A stretch of 64,000 nt of DNA from a virus, in the IMG/VR virus record IMGVR_UViG_3300031784_000028, positions 1 to 64,000 of that record. One strand, given 5' to 3'. The position numbers and the translations under genes are program-made. Of the stretch, positions 17,066 to 25,209 are shown piece by piece. Every line of letters begins with the position of its first letter. Position 1 is the stretch's first letter. The notes under the pieces were generated by a model. That model had not been told where the DNA came from, did no database searches, and saw only the letters and a program-made list of their open reading frames with translations.

Positions 17066-17319
17066 TCATCTTTCTTGACTGACAAGCCGTGTGTGTCAAT
17101 GTATTCATTGACAGCTTCGCCTGTTTGTAGTTTTAGAACTGTAAGACGCTCTGTGAGTTCTGGAAACTCTAGGTTTACTGACAGTCCCTCGATAAACTCG
17201 ACCAGCTTGTAGAGAGCTGGGTCAGCGTAGCCTTGTTCGACATACATCTCGACAGTCGCCCCAATCGCACCCATAGTCATAATTGCTACATCTTTTGCGT
17301 CTAGGTTTTCTATGTCCAT
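17053..17319 (-). CDS. Hypothetical protein, 88 aa
   Basis: Start at ATG 17319 (MDIENLDAKDV) with AAAAGGGG upstream. Helical, no motif recognised. Confidence 0.6.
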   Translation of the reverse strand: MDIENLDAKDVAIMTMGAIGATVEMYVEQGYADPALYKLVEFIEGLSVNLEFPELTERLTVLKLQTGEAVNEYIDTHGLSVKKDEWSK

Positions 17320-17362
17320 TTTGTTGCCCCTTTTCTTTCTTGTATCCAATTTGGATACTCCA

Positions 17363-17390
17363 ACTTTAGCAGGTATGACTGACAAGTCAA
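17363..17390 (-). promoter_or_regulatory. Promoter
   Basis: Minus-strand TTGACT (17390-17385), TGTCAG, and TAAAGT (17368-17363); 16-bp spacer and the recurrent TGTCRG-10-TANNNT arrangement. Confidence 0.5.
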
Positions 17391-17420
17391 GGCGTGTCGC
17401 AAGAATTTTTTTGATCCATA

Positions 17421-17457
17421 AAAGTAAAGACCTCCCGCCAGGGGAGGCCTTTATTTT
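17421..17457 (-). terminator. Bidirectional terminator
   Basis: CCTCCC/GGGAGG stem at 17431-17447 with U-rich tails on both strands. It follows the gene at 17484-17708 on the minus strand. Confidence 0.7.
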
Positions 17458-17483
17458 TGCTGCTGTAGTTTGTGCTGCCTGGA

Positions 17484-17708
17484 CTAGCCTTTCGCGCAAG
17501 GGTAGACCCTTACGTGGTCAGCCCAGACCCAAGGCTCTTCGTACCCATTCTCGACACTGAGGTCCTCATTGAAATTCTTTTCAGCAATCTCCAGGTTTTC
17601 TTCTTCCCAGGAATGGTTTATCTTGTGATCCTTTTTAGCTAAATCGCGGCAGTCAACCTTGTGGCACTCGTACCCATTCTGCGCGTGTTCGATGATTATT
17701 ACTGACAT
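17484..17708 (-). CDS. Hypothetical protein, 74 aa
   Basis: ATG at 17708 with AAAGGGAGG upstream. Contains scattered Cys and His (ECHKVDC) but no clear zinc site. Preceded by a promoter at 17736-17764. Confidence 0.6.
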   Translation of the reverse strand: MSVIIIEHAQNGYECHKVDCRDLAKKDHKINHSWEEENLEIAEKNFNEDLSVENGYEEPWVWADHVRVYPCAKG

Positions 17709-17735
17709 GTGTCCTCCCTTTCTTTAGACGATCTC

Positions 17736-17764
17736 AGTTTACCCCGGCTGCACCGGCGAGTCAA
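17736..17764 (-). promoter_or_regulatory. Promoter with tandem TTGTTG boxes
   Basis: Minus-strand TTGACT (17764-17759) and TAAACT (17741-17736), 17-bp spacer, with two TTGTTG boxes 11 bp apart immediately upstream, a degenerate form of the composite promoter. Confidence 0.55.
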
Positions 17765-17836
17765 CAACCTGGCAACAATATTTTAAATTCGCCCGGCAAC
17801 TTCTCACGATCCTCGATCGTCCTGGGGTATGCGAAA

Positions 17837-17930
17837 CCCCGCTGGCAACTAAAGGGGGGAAAGAACCAGCGGGGCTTCTAGTGTCTTGCTCTTGGGGAAC
17901 TAGTATCGGGTGAAAGGGGGTAACTCCCGA
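17837..17930 (-). ncRNA. Two hairpins with C-rich loops after the VWA gene
   Basis: CCCCGCTGG/CCAGCGGGG (17837-17874) and TCGGG/CCCGA (17906-17930) each expose CCCCC(C) in the loop of the minus-strand transcript. An enclosing CTTGCTC/GAGCAAG pair (17885-17953) is possible. They follow the stop at 17969. A UUU follows the distal stem, so it may also act as terminator. Same architecture as at 8554 and 13000. Confidence 0.45.
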
Positions 17931-17968
17931 CTTTCGCTCAACCCTCGAGCAAGCACTCCGTTAGGTAA

Positions 17969-19813
17969 TCAGGCTTGACTACCAACTCTATTGAGAGCGT
18001 CCGTTGCGGATTTACCAACACTCATAGCAATCTCGTCCGTGTTCATCTCGGTCAGGTGAACTCCCCACGCCGCTTGCCCGATAATGTTTCTCGCACCATA
18101 ATCCATACAACCTCTCGGTGTAATCCACAAGACAGCCACGCCGTTTCGCTTACACTCCGTAAGTGCGTCTATCGCACTTTGAGATTGGGAGAGCGTGTAG
18201 TTTCCGTCCGATACGATTACCAACATACGCACTCCGTCATTGGAAGTCAGTCGCACTTCTCCGTCTAGTGCTTGCCACGCTTCGTCAAACTTCTCCGTGC
18301 CGTCAGGTGCGGAATAGACAGATACATCAGCGAGCCGTTGTCCAACTCGAAGTGTTGGGAATACGCCCGAGCCGTAATACACCATAGCCGTCTTAGCTTG
18401 GATTCGGTGTCCTGCTTCACCCATTACCCACGCCGTAGTTGCCATAGCTTCCATAGCGGAACTCATAGAACCAGAAATGTCCACCATAACTCCGAGCCTT
18501 AGTGTTGGGTCGTCCGTGTGTTTGCGAACTTTCTTTCTCCACGCTGGCTGGTTGGATTGGATACCCATAGACTTTAGAGCCGCATTTTGGACAGCCACTC
18601 GAGCCTTTAGCTTTCCCTCTGGCAAGACTGATTTTCTTTCGTGGAGTGAACGCTCACGATACTTTGCCTTGTCTAACATCTGACCAATCTTGACAGCACT
18701 CGCTCTCTCGTTGGCAGTTGGCGAACGCTTTTCTTGTAGTCGAGAAGCCGAGCCAGAACCCATTGGGTCAGTTGTCTTGTCAAAAACTTTGGCAGTCATT
18801 TTGCGTTTCTGGTCGTTGTTCTTGCTTTGCTCTTGTCGAGCTTTCGCTTCGTCCTGCCACTTTTCATTTCGCTCTTGGTCAGCCAAATCGTCCGAAGTGT
18901 TTAGTTCAGTTTCCATAGCAGACTTCTCAAGTGATTCGAGAGCCTTTGCCATAGCACCAGAACCTTTTGATTCTTTCGATTCGCTCTCACCAGATTCGCC
19001 CTCGCTTGGCTCTGACATTACGCCCTCGCCCATTTCAGGCTCTCCCTCTGGGTCAGCCTGTCGCAACAACTCCACCCACTTCTTAGCAAGGTCAGCACCC
19101 TTGTCAGCCTGACTTACATTTAGCGATTGGAACTCCACCCAAATCTTTCGTAGCTCTCTGTAAAGTTCCATACCAAGAATCGAAGTGAGTGAAGTGTAAA
19201 GCTCTGCCACATCATCAGCGTCCAAAACTCCTGCGTCATAACGAGCGAGCGATAGGGCAGACACAAACGCACCCTGCCAAACATCTCCCATAGCGGAAAG
19301 TGTTTCAGGGTCAGCGTCCTCGAGTGCCAAGTGTAAAGCAGACGAGCGTAAGAATAAACGATTCTCTGGTCGCTCAATTACTCCACGCTTTTCGATTCGA
19401 GATTCCTCGAGCAACATAAATGCTTTTTGCTCATTTGGGTCGAGCAGACTTGCCAGATAGTTCGTGTCCCAAGCAGTAAAGCGAGCGTGTAGTGCTTCGT
19501 GATAAATCACGCCTGTCGCATTTGGGAACTCGAATTGTGTTGCCCTTTGAGTAAAGTTGCCAACCATTTCAGGAGTAGTCGCACTCCCGAACGCTTGTGC
19601 TATGTCCACTTCGATTTCTGAAATGTCCGAGTAGTAAGCGGCAATCGCTTTGCCCTCTGCCGAATCGTCCCCTGCGTAAACAACTAGGTCAGAGCGAATC
19701 GCCCAGTTGTTAGCAACCAATCCAATCTCCGAGCAAGTGCGAAGCCACTCTGGTTTGGAACTCTTATCTCTGGTGCGAAGTCTTGACTTCTTACTGTGTC
19801 CGTAATGTGCCAT
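17969..19813 (-). CDS. VWA-domain protein with HExxH motif (CobT/NorD-like partner of MoxR ATPase)
   Basis: 614 residues from ATG 19813 (GAAAGGGA upstream; an ATG eight codons earlier is less likely). The N-terminal part has HEALH at about 105-109, a possible zincin site. The middle is Glu/Ser/Lys rich and low complexity. The C-terminal 170 residues form a von Willebrand A domain with an intact MIDAS start DISGS near 445. Together with the AAA+ gene upstream this is the layout of MoxR/VWA and CobS/CobT-like pairs, where the ring ATPase works on a substrate presented by the VWA protein. Substrate unknown. Confidence 0.8.
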   Translation of the reverse strand: MAHYGHSKKSRLRTRDKSSKPEWLRTCSEIGLVANNWAIRSDLVVYAGDDSAEGKAIAAYYSDISEIEVDIAQAFGSATTPEMVGNFTQRATQFEFPNATGVIYHEALHARFTAWDTNYLASLLDPNEQKAFMLLEESRIEKRGVIERPENRLFLRSSALHLALEDADPETLSAMGDVWQGAFVSALSLARYDAGVLDADDVAELYTSLTSILGMELYRELRKIWVEFQSLNVSQADKGADLAKKWVELLRQADPEGEPEMGEGVMSEPSEGESGESESKESKGSGAMAKALESLEKSAMETELNTSDDLADQERNEKWQDEAKARQEQSKNNDQKRKMTAKVFDKTTDPMGSGSASRLQEKRSPTANERASAVKIGQMLDKAKYRERSLHERKSVLPEGKLKARVAVQNAALKSMGIQSNQPAWRKKVRKHTDDPTLRLGVMVDISGSMSSAMEAMATTAWVMGEAGHRIQAKTAMVYYGSGVFPTLRVGQRLADVSVYSAPDGTEKFDEAWQALDGEVRLTSNDGVRMLVIVSDGNYTLSQSQSAIDALTECKRNGVAVLWITPRGCMDYGARNIIGQAAWGVHLTEMNTDEIAMSVGKSATDALNRVGSQA

Positions 19814-19853
19814 TTTGATTTTCCCTTTCGTTGGCATTTTTAGTTATGTCCTA

Positions 19854-19882
19854 AGTGTAGTTCCCTTTGGGAGTGAACGCAA
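19854..19882 (-). promoter_or_regulatory. Promoter
   Basis: Minus-strand TTGCGT (19882-19877) and TACACT (19859-19854), 17-bp spacer, upstream of the VWA gene. A TTGCGT -35 is also used before the 21030-21644 gene. Confidence 0.5.
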
Positions 19883-19949
19883 GCGATTAGGAATTATCTC
19901 CACGATCACTTGCGTCCACCCCTTTCGGTTTAGAGCAAGGACACTAGCT

Positions 19950-21002
19950 CTAAATCTTTGCTGGCAAGATAGACTGTCCGAATACTCGAGTGAACACATC
20001 TTGGACAACTGGTCTGTCAATCTCTGGTGCGGAAGCAAGTAGATTCTCAATCGCCCACTTAGTTCCAAACGACTTGCTCAAATCTCTAAAGGCAAGTAGC
20101 TCTCGCATTTGAGGCGACCAAGAAGTTTCACCACTTTCCAATTTCTTTGACAAGTTCTGTGAAGCAACTACGGCAGGATTCGGAACGCCAAGTTTTCTAG
20201 CGAGCGACCAGTCAGTAGTCATTTCAGCTTGGATAACAAATCGAGAAAGCAAGGCTTCACTCAATCGCACCCCTGCCGCATTTGGATTAGTAGCCGCAAC
20301 TACAAAAAATCCGTCCTTAGCTTTTACTGTGCCTCGCTCTGGATTCTGTGTGATTGTGATTTCTTTTCTGCCGTCCATTAGTCCATAGACAACCGAAAGA
20401 ACTTTCGGGTCAATCAGACCAATTTCGTCAATCAGTAGAACTTTGCCCTCGGAAGCGGCTTTGACTAAACTTCCGTCCACCCACTCGAATCCACCACTCG
20501 GAGTTTGGACATAGCCACCTACCAAGTCAGCGACTTCGGTATCGCCCGAACCAAGAACTGTATAAAGTTCGTCTGGGAAAGCGGCTTCGACACAAGCAGT
20601 CTTTCCTGTTCCTGGACTTCCATACAGCATTACAAACTGGTTGGCTTTTCTCGCTTTGCGTAGAACTTCTATGTCTGTGTGTTCTCCCCAGTTGCGAGCG
20701 TAGTAGTCCTCACCATTTGGTCGAGAATAAGATTCCTCTCCCGAAAGTGATTCAGTCGTTTCCATTACAATTTCCAAATCTGTTGGAGTTTCTGGGGTTG
20801 TAGTTTCAGATACAACTTTAGCACCCTTAGCAGTTGGCTTTGCCCTTAGCGTGGCACGACCACCAACTCCAACAAGTGAATCAAGTGTTGGGGTTGTTGT
20901 GTGTAATACAGCGTTTCCAACAATCTCGCTGAATAGTGTGTCTATGTCTGATACACCATTGAGATTGTAAGTGCCTTTTGCGATTTCTCGTTGTAGATAC
21001 AT
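19950..21002 (-). CDS. MoxR/CobS-type AAA+ ATPase
   Basis: 350 residues. After about 120 residues of unassigned sequence come Walker A GSPGTGKT (128-135), Walker B LLIDEIG (189-195), a sensor-1 AATNPN and downstream arginine-rich positions. The GGYVQTPSGGFEWVDGSLV segment is characteristic of the MoxR/CbbQ/NorQ clade. Predicted chaperone-like hexamer that remodels a target with the VWA protein encoded next. Transcribed between the 21030-21644 gene and the VWA gene. Confidence 0.88.
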   Translation of the reverse strand: MYLQREIAKGTYNLNGVSDIDTLFSEIVGNAVLHTTTPTLDSLVGVGGRATLRAKPTAKGAKVVSETTTPETPTDLEIVMETTESLSGEESYSRPNGEDYYARNWGEHTDIEVLRKARKANQFVMLYGSPGTGKTACVEAAFPDELYTVLGSGDTEVADLVGGYVQTPSGGFEWVDGSLVKAASEGKVLLIDEIGLIDPKVLSVVYGLMDGRKEITITQNPERGTVKAKDGFFVVAATNPNAAGVRLSEALLSRFVIQAEMTTDWSLARKLGVPNPAVVASQNLSKKLESGETSWSPQMRELLAFRDLSKSFGTKWAIENLLASAPEIDRPVVQDVFTRVFGQSILPAKI

Positions 21003-21029
21003 TTTGATTGTGTCCTTTCGTTTTCTGTC

Positions 21030-21644
21030 TTAGACGATTTTTTCTGGGAAGCCAGCAGACAATCTTGCCTTTTGGATTCTGCGGATAACAGCTTGAGGTG
21101 TTTTGCCAGAGCGAGCTAAGTCAAGTTCCTCGTTAGTCATTTCGATAGCAAGTGGCTTGGAATCTCTGACCACCCAAGTCTGGGTAGCGACCATTGTAGA
21201 TTCTCCATTTTCATCTTTCACGGAATAGTTGTCGAGCAAGTAGCTTTTCATCTTTTCAGTAATTGTGTAAATGGTTGCGTTGTGCTTATCAACTGGCGAC
21301 ATACTTGCTAGTTCATCACTCGAGTAGCTTGAGTAAGAAATGTGATAACCAGTTTCAGCTTCGAGTTTGGATTCGTCCAACTTCTTTACCAATCTGCCAG
21401 AGCCAAATCTGTTAGCGTCCCATTGGCTTCTTGGAGAGTGCTTGGAAAGAACTCTGTCCCAAATCTGAACTGGTTGTGCGATACCAACTTCGTCCAAGTG
21501 TTGTGGCATTATGATTACTTGCTTTACAGCGTCCTTGTGCCACATACCAATCGAACCCTCTGGTGCGTCTGGATTGTTTACAAGTTCCAAGTAGAGAGCT
21601 TTCCCTACAATCGTTGGACTTGTCATTACTGGCGTAATTGCCAT
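21030..21644 (-). CDS. Hypothetical protein of the MoxR-VWA unit, 204 aa
   Basis: Start at ATG 21644 (GAAAGGG upstream; begins MAITPVM). First gene of the three-gene unit. No domain recognised; a mix of strands and helices with a basic C-terminal 40 residues. Because it is always read first with the ATPase and VWA genes in this window it may be the substrate or adaptor; inference. Confidence 0.65.
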   Translation of the reverse strand: MAITPVMTSPTIVGKALYLELVNNPDAPEGSIGMWHKDAVKQVIIMPQHLDEVGIAQPVQIWDRVLSKHSPRSQWDANRFGSGRLVKKLDESKLEAETGYHISYSSYSSDELASMSPVDKHNATIYTITEKMKSYLLDNYSVKDENGESTMVATQTWVVRDSKPLAIEMTNEELDLARSGKTPQAVIRRIQKARLSAGFPEKIV

Positions 21645-21696
21645 TTTGATACCCTTTCGTTTTGTGTCCTTATCGTTGGCTTTTGCCAACAAAAGA

Positions 21697-21726
21697 ACGA
21701 TAGCACGATTGGCTGACAAAACGCAA
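21697..21726 (-). promoter_or_regulatory. Promoter of the MoxR-VWA unit
   Basis: Minus-strand TTGCGT (21726-21721), TGTCAG (21718-21713) and TATCGT (21702-21697); TGTCAG-10-TANNNT as in the composite promoters. Confidence 0.5.
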
Positions 21727-21811
21727 GCGTATTCGTTAAAAGTTTTTCAAATTCTTTTTTGCCCCACGATCGTGGAAAGTTTGGCTCAGCCTGGGCTGAA
21801 GTCAAAATGGA

Positions 21812-22123
21812 TCAGTAGAAGTCTAGGTCCTCATCAGGCTCATAGATATTCCCTTTAGAGTACGTCTCAGGCATATGTGTGGCTTGTCTCCATCCCCCGT
21901 CAACCACTGGAGATGCGCATTCGCTGCAGAGAATCCAATCTCTATCATTCTCGTCGATCACCACTGAGAACGGCGCGAATTCGTCGAGTCCGCTGTAACC
22001 AACCCCTTCAGAGCAGTCAGAGCACTCTGTCTCTACCAGGCTCTCGGGTAGGAGTACACCAGCGGTAACGGCGTCGTCAACGTCGCTTGCCGTCTCGATT
22101 ACGTGTAACTCTAATGAACGCAT
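21812..22123 (-). CDS. Zinc-ribbon hypothetical protein, 103 aa
   Basis: Start at ATG 22123 (MRSLELHV) or 12 nt upstream. Two CxxC pairs (ECSDCSEG and LCSECASP) about 35 residues apart form a zinc ribbon. Function unknown. Confidence 0.6.
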   Translation of the reverse strand: MRSLELHVIETASDVDDAVTAGVLLPESLVETECSDCSEGVGYSGLDEFAPFSVVIDENDRDWILCSECASPVVDGGWRQATHMPETYSKGNIYEPDEDLDFY

Positions 22124-22318
22124 GAAACATAGCATACCGCGCTCGCCGCATGGTGATTTGGGTATACATATAGCTTCACCGTTGGTTAAAAGTTTGGATC
22201 CCCGTCAACTGTGCTGAACTTTTCACGAAACAGCAAGCCGCTGCACCAGGACTTACGATCCATGCCGTCAGCTGCTGCTGGTGAACTTTTCACGAACCAG
22301 CAAGCCAACCGTCAGGTT

Positions 22319-22780
22319 TCACCAACTGGCTTGGTAGTAGAAGTCCATGCCGTCATAGGCCGGATTATTCAGTATCCGTTCAATCCCCTCGATAGTCCAA
22401 AGCAGGCCTTCGTAGTAATACTCATCATAGTCCGTTGACCCAAAGAAGAACCCGCTCGCCGATGGGAGTAAATCCGCAGCAACCGTCGGGTCTTGTTTAT
22501 CGACAATCCGCTTGCAGATGTCCACGAGTTCGGCAAGCTTTTCCTTGCTGACGTGATACGTCTTACAGTCATCCTCGCCGTTCTGAACCTCACGAACAAA
22601 CCAATCATGGACGGCGTTTACTTTCCGCCAATACATAACCTCAAGACTGAGCGTGCCGAAGTTGCTGTGCGGCAGGTCTCCGTCCGCGAGCGCCATTTGC
22701 TTTTTCAGGTTCTGGTAAGTCTCGGCGTCAGAGTATGACGAGACAAACTTCCTCGCCTCAAGATACATGTCTAGCCCCAT
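22319..22780 (-). CDS. Phage-conserved hypothetical protein, 153 aa
   Basis: Begins MGLDMYLEARKFVSSY and contains WRKVNAVHDWFV and GFFFGSTDYDEYYYEGL. I recognise these blocks as a family frequent in diverse phages with no known function. Coupled by TAATG to the small gene upstream. Confidence 0.65.
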   Translation of the reverse strand: MGLDMYLEARKFVSSYSDAETYQNLKKQMALADGDLPHSNFGTLSLEVMYWRKVNAVHDWFVREVQNGEDDCKTYHVSKEKLAELVDICKRIVDKQDPTVAADLLPSASGFFFGSTDYDEYYYEGLLWTIEGIERILNNPAYDGMDFYYQASW

Positions 22781-22935
22781 TAGTTTTCCTCTTTCACTAG
22801 TTCAGTCAGAAGTTCTTCTGCCTGCTCTTCATTTATGTATTCGAACTCTCGTGCGTTATCTACGCCACATTGGAGTCCATCATTGAAGCCAGCCTGATAG
22901 GCCTTTTTGATTTCTGGGTTTCCATAGAAGTCCAT
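22780..22935 (-). CDS. Small acidic protein, 51 aa
   Basis: ATG at 22935 with GAGGGGAAG upstream; its stop overlaps the next ATG (TAATG). Begins MDFYGNPEIKKAYQAG; rich in Glu. Function unknown. Confidence 0.6.
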   Translation of the reverse strand: MDFYGNPEIKKAYQAGFNDGLQCGVDNAREFEYINEEQAEELLTELVKEEN

Positions 22936-23049
22936 GACTTCCCCTCTCTATTTGGTATTTGAACTATACCATAGTTTTCAAAAACAAAAGGGAAAAAGGG
23001 AAGATTTTTTTAAAAAGTTTTGGAACCCCTCCTCGCGGAGCACAATCGA

Positions 23050-23397
23050 TCATTCGTGAAAAGTAGGCCCGGTCGAATTCAATCTAGATTTCAATCTCTC
23101 GGACCTAGTCCAGAATGGCAGCGAATTCAACGGGGCGTCACTAAAATCATCTTTCGTTAAAAGTCGACCGATGCGAGTTTCCAGGCACCCAACGCAAAGC
23201 ATGTCGGGTTTGCTCCGTGCGCTGATCGCGGAATACCAAACCTCGTCCTCGACCATGTAGTACTCACCGATGCAATGTGTGCACTCTCCGCAGTCCTCGC
23301 AGTAGAACATCCAGTACTCACCGCAGGTGCAGGTACTCCGTGGCAAACGGCGCACGCCGATACCGTAACTGTTGGCGCGCGAACAAATCCAGTGCAC
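23050..23397 (-). CDS. Zinc-binding phage protein, about 115 aa
   Basis: Cys-rich N-terminal half (CTCGEYWM, CEDCGECTHC) followed by YMVEDEVWYSA, MLCVGCLETRIGR and DFSDAPLNS, blocks I associate with a common actinophage protein of unknown function. GTG 23397 lies just after the stop of the 33-residue gene and is preferred to an upstream ATG at 23457 that would overlap it. Confidence 0.6.
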   Translation of the reverse strand: MHWICSRANSYGIGVRRLPRSTCTCGEYWMFYCEDCGECTHCIGEYYMVEDEVWYSAISARSKPDMLCVGCLETRIGRLLTKDDFSDAPLNSLPFWTRSERLKSRLNSTGPTFHE

Positions 23398-23405
23398 GCC
23401 GTTAC

Positions 23406-23507
23406 TCAAACCGCTTCCGACATTTGATTGTCGCAGTCGTGGCACCAACCGCCCCACGCCGATGTTCCCTTACCCGTTGCTCCGCAGAGCTCGCACTTTT
23501 CATCCAT
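23406..23507 (-). CDS. Small zinc-ribbon protein, 33 aa
   Basis: CELCG and CHDC form a CxxC...CxxC site in a 33-residue protein. TTGACA-17-TATAGT ends 7 nt before the ATG, so it is probably leaderless; this supports the gene being real despite its size. Confidence 0.6.
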   Translation of the reverse strand: MDEKCELCGATGKGTSAWGGWCHDCDNQMSEAV

Positions 23508-23514
23508 AGCATTG

Positions 23515-23543
23515 ACTATAGCAAGCCGTTACTATTTTGTCAA
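23515..23543 (-). promoter_or_regulatory. Consensus promoter, leaderless type
   Basis: Minus-strand TTGACA (23543-23538) and TATAGT (23520-23515), 17-bp spacer; ATG 7 nt downstream of the -10 box. Confidence 0.7.
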
Positions 23544-23810
23544 GTTCTTAGCAGACACTCCGTTGACACTGAGCAGTTCTAAATTAATACCGAGGCGCTT
23601 AAATATCTCGATCGCTTTTTCACGGGGCACGCCGCTTTCGTTAAAAGTTTTGATCAGCTGCTCAACCTCTTCATGACATGACGGGTGGTACGGTCCTTGT
23701 TTAAAATACTGCAAGTCATCCGACGGGCCGGCATTTGGTGAACGTTCATATCCGCAGGCCCTGCAAATTCTCTGCTCATCCGATAACATCTTGATGTATT
23801 TTGACTGCAT
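23532..23810 (-). CDS. Zinc-binding hypothetical protein, 92 aa
   Basis: CRACGYERSPN, then YHPSCHEE: a CxxC...CH site. Contains the peptide KTFNES encoded by one TTCGTTAAA repeat copy. Preceded by a promoter at 23840-23868. Confidence 0.6.
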   Translation of the reverse strand: MQSKYIKMLSDEQRICRACGYERSPNAGPSDDLQYFKQGPYHPSCHEEVEQLIKTFNESGVPREKAIEIFKRLGINLELLSVNGVSAKNLTK

Positions 23811-23839
23811 GTTCAGTCCTTTCTGTTAGCTGTTTTGAA

Positions 23840-23868
23840 ACACTAGCATGCCGTTTTTTATTTGTCAA
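23840..23868 (-). promoter_or_regulatory. Consensus promoter
   Basis: Minus-strand TTGACA (23868-23863) and TAGTGT (23845-23840), 17-bp spacer, upstream of the 23532-23810 gene. Confidence 0.65.
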
Positions 23869-23880
23869 GTCTATTTTAGA

Positions 23881-23919
23881 AAAAAGAAAACCGGCCGAGG
23901 TTACATTGAACCGGGCCGG
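23881..23919 (-). terminator. Rho-independent terminator
   Basis: CCGGCC..GGTT/AACC..GGCCGG stem followed on the minus strand by UUUUCUUUUU. Ends the endolysin/holin-like operon. Confidence 0.75.
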
Positions 23920-23940
23920 CTTCTTATGATTCGTTAAAAG

Positions 23941-24282
23941 TTATCTCTTTTTTGCTGCCGGCTTCTTTGCTGCTGGCTTCTTTGCTGCTGGCTTCTTAGC
24001 AGCAGGTTTCTTCTTTGCTGAGCTTGCCGCTGAAGAGATCTTCTTTGTGATTTCCTTGGCTGCAACTTCTGCAACCGCGCCGAATGCTGGGTCGGCCTTG
24101 TTGACCCAACGTAGGATTACTGGGATGAGGGACGCCCACAAGGCGTTGGCCACGAGGAGCCACTCACTGGTACCGAAGTCGATTGGATTCAGAATTCCTG
24201 ATGTCTGGGTAACAATCATGACTGCTCCAGCAACCTGGCCAAGGAGGTTCCTGAGGTAGGACTCAATTACTGCTTTGTTCAT
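23941..24282 (-). CDS. Holin-like membrane protein with Lys/Ala/Pro-rich tail
   Basis: Start at ATG 24282 with AGAAAGGA upstream. Two hydrophobic segments (about 9-27 and 42-60), then a positively charged region that ends in four perfect AAKKP-type repeats (KKPAAKKPAAKK). The size, topology and position directly after a peptidoglycan-acting gene fit a phage holin; the histone H1-like basic tail is unusual and could bind teichoic acids, nucleic acid or phospholipid head groups. Confidence 0.65.
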   Translation of the reverse strand: MNKAVIESYLRNLLGQVAGAVMIVTQTSGILNPIDFGTSEWLLVANALWASLIPVILRWVNKADPAFGAVAEVAAKEITKKISSAASSAKKKPAAKKPAAKKPAAKKPAAKKR

Positions 24283-24327
24283 GTTTTTAACGTCCTTTCT
24301 ATAGACCATCGAAGTCTAGCACAAGAA

Positions 24328-25200
24328 CTACTCGGATTCAAGTTTGAAAACGCGGCTAACTTTTGACAAACGTTTTAAAGTACCCGGATCCGGAAGACCC
24401 GTAACATCAGATCCGGTTCGTCCAATGTTTCGTTGAAAGCGCGAGCAGGCCGCAGCCGTGATGGCATCCCACTTCCCTGGTTCACAGCCCCTGAGGTCCG
24501 TTACCGTTGCGAGCGCTAGCTGGATCGTCTCGATCCGTTTGTTCCGATCCCCGTGGCGGATCTCTCCGTTTAACTTTAATACTGAAGGCGCGCTCGCCGC
24601 TATCCGGATCTCCTCCAGTTCAGCAACCGTTATACGAGTGCGGGCCGCATCGAACAGATCCATGAACCGTTCGTAAAAAGTCTTCCTGGATCGGATCTTC
24701 CCGTTAGTGAAGGCGGGCCTGCAGAAGATTACAACGTCCGTTACGTGGCGGATCTTTTGGTGCACGCCGTCCTTCGTTAAATGTTTGGATCCACCTTCAG
24801 TGTTTCCCTCAACCGTTACAAACCGGCCGCTCTTCGTGAATTCTTGGACGTCAGTAACGATCCCGCAATGGGGCGGGCCGAAGGGATCCGGCTCATGTCC
24901 GCTCATTGATGAAAAGTTAAAGATCGCTATGTCACCAGGCCGCGGCGCTCGCGAGATCGCGCCACTACGAATGCATTCCGCCAGACCGGCAGCTGAATAA
25001 ACGAATGATGGAATGTTCACCAGGGACTCCCGGGCAACAACATCAATGAACGCGCCACTCCATGGGCCGGCGTCGTAACCAACCTTTTGACCAAACATAT
25101 TACGGCCGAGGATCTCTGAAGTATACCCCAAGTACTTCTGTGCTGTGGATATGAACAGCTCTACGTGTGGTCCAGGTCCTTGCGTCTTTTTAAACCTCAT
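24328..25200 (-). CDS. Endolysin-like protein: degenerate CHAP domain plus peptidoglycan-binding domain
   Basis: 290 residues. N-terminal CHAP-like domain (about 12-150) with GPWSGAFID where CHAP enzymes have a catalytic Cys: here Ser48. His111 (PHCGIVTDV) and the VEGNT segment (131-133) are kept. C-terminal peptidoglycan-binding domain at about 205-285 (RIETIQLALATVTD..CSRFQRNIG). TAGACT lies 6 nt before the ATG, so the mRNA may be leaderless. Followed by a holin-like gene. Either an inactive binding protein or an enzyme with a changed nucleophile. Confidence 0.7.
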   Translation of the reverse strand: MRFKKTQGPGPHVELFISTAQKYLGYTSEILGRNMFGQKVGYDAGPWSGAFIDVVARESLVNIPSFVYSAAGLAECIRSGAISRAPRPGDIAIFNFSSMSGHEPDPFGPPHCGIVTDVQEFTKSGRFVTVEGNTEGGSKHLTKDGVHQKIRHVTDVVIFCRPAFTNGKIRSRKTFYERFMDLFDAARTRITVAELEEIRIAASAPSVLKLNGEIRHGDRNKRIETIQLALATVTDLRGCEPGKWDAITAAACSRFQRNIGRTGSDVTGLPDPGTLKRLSKVSRVFKLESE

Positions 25201-25209
25201 GGGAGAAGT

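Noticed and set aside
18690-19112. 140-codon antisense frame in the VWA gene
   Set aside because: Reflects Glu/Ser-rich low-complexity codons of the real gene; no start signal.
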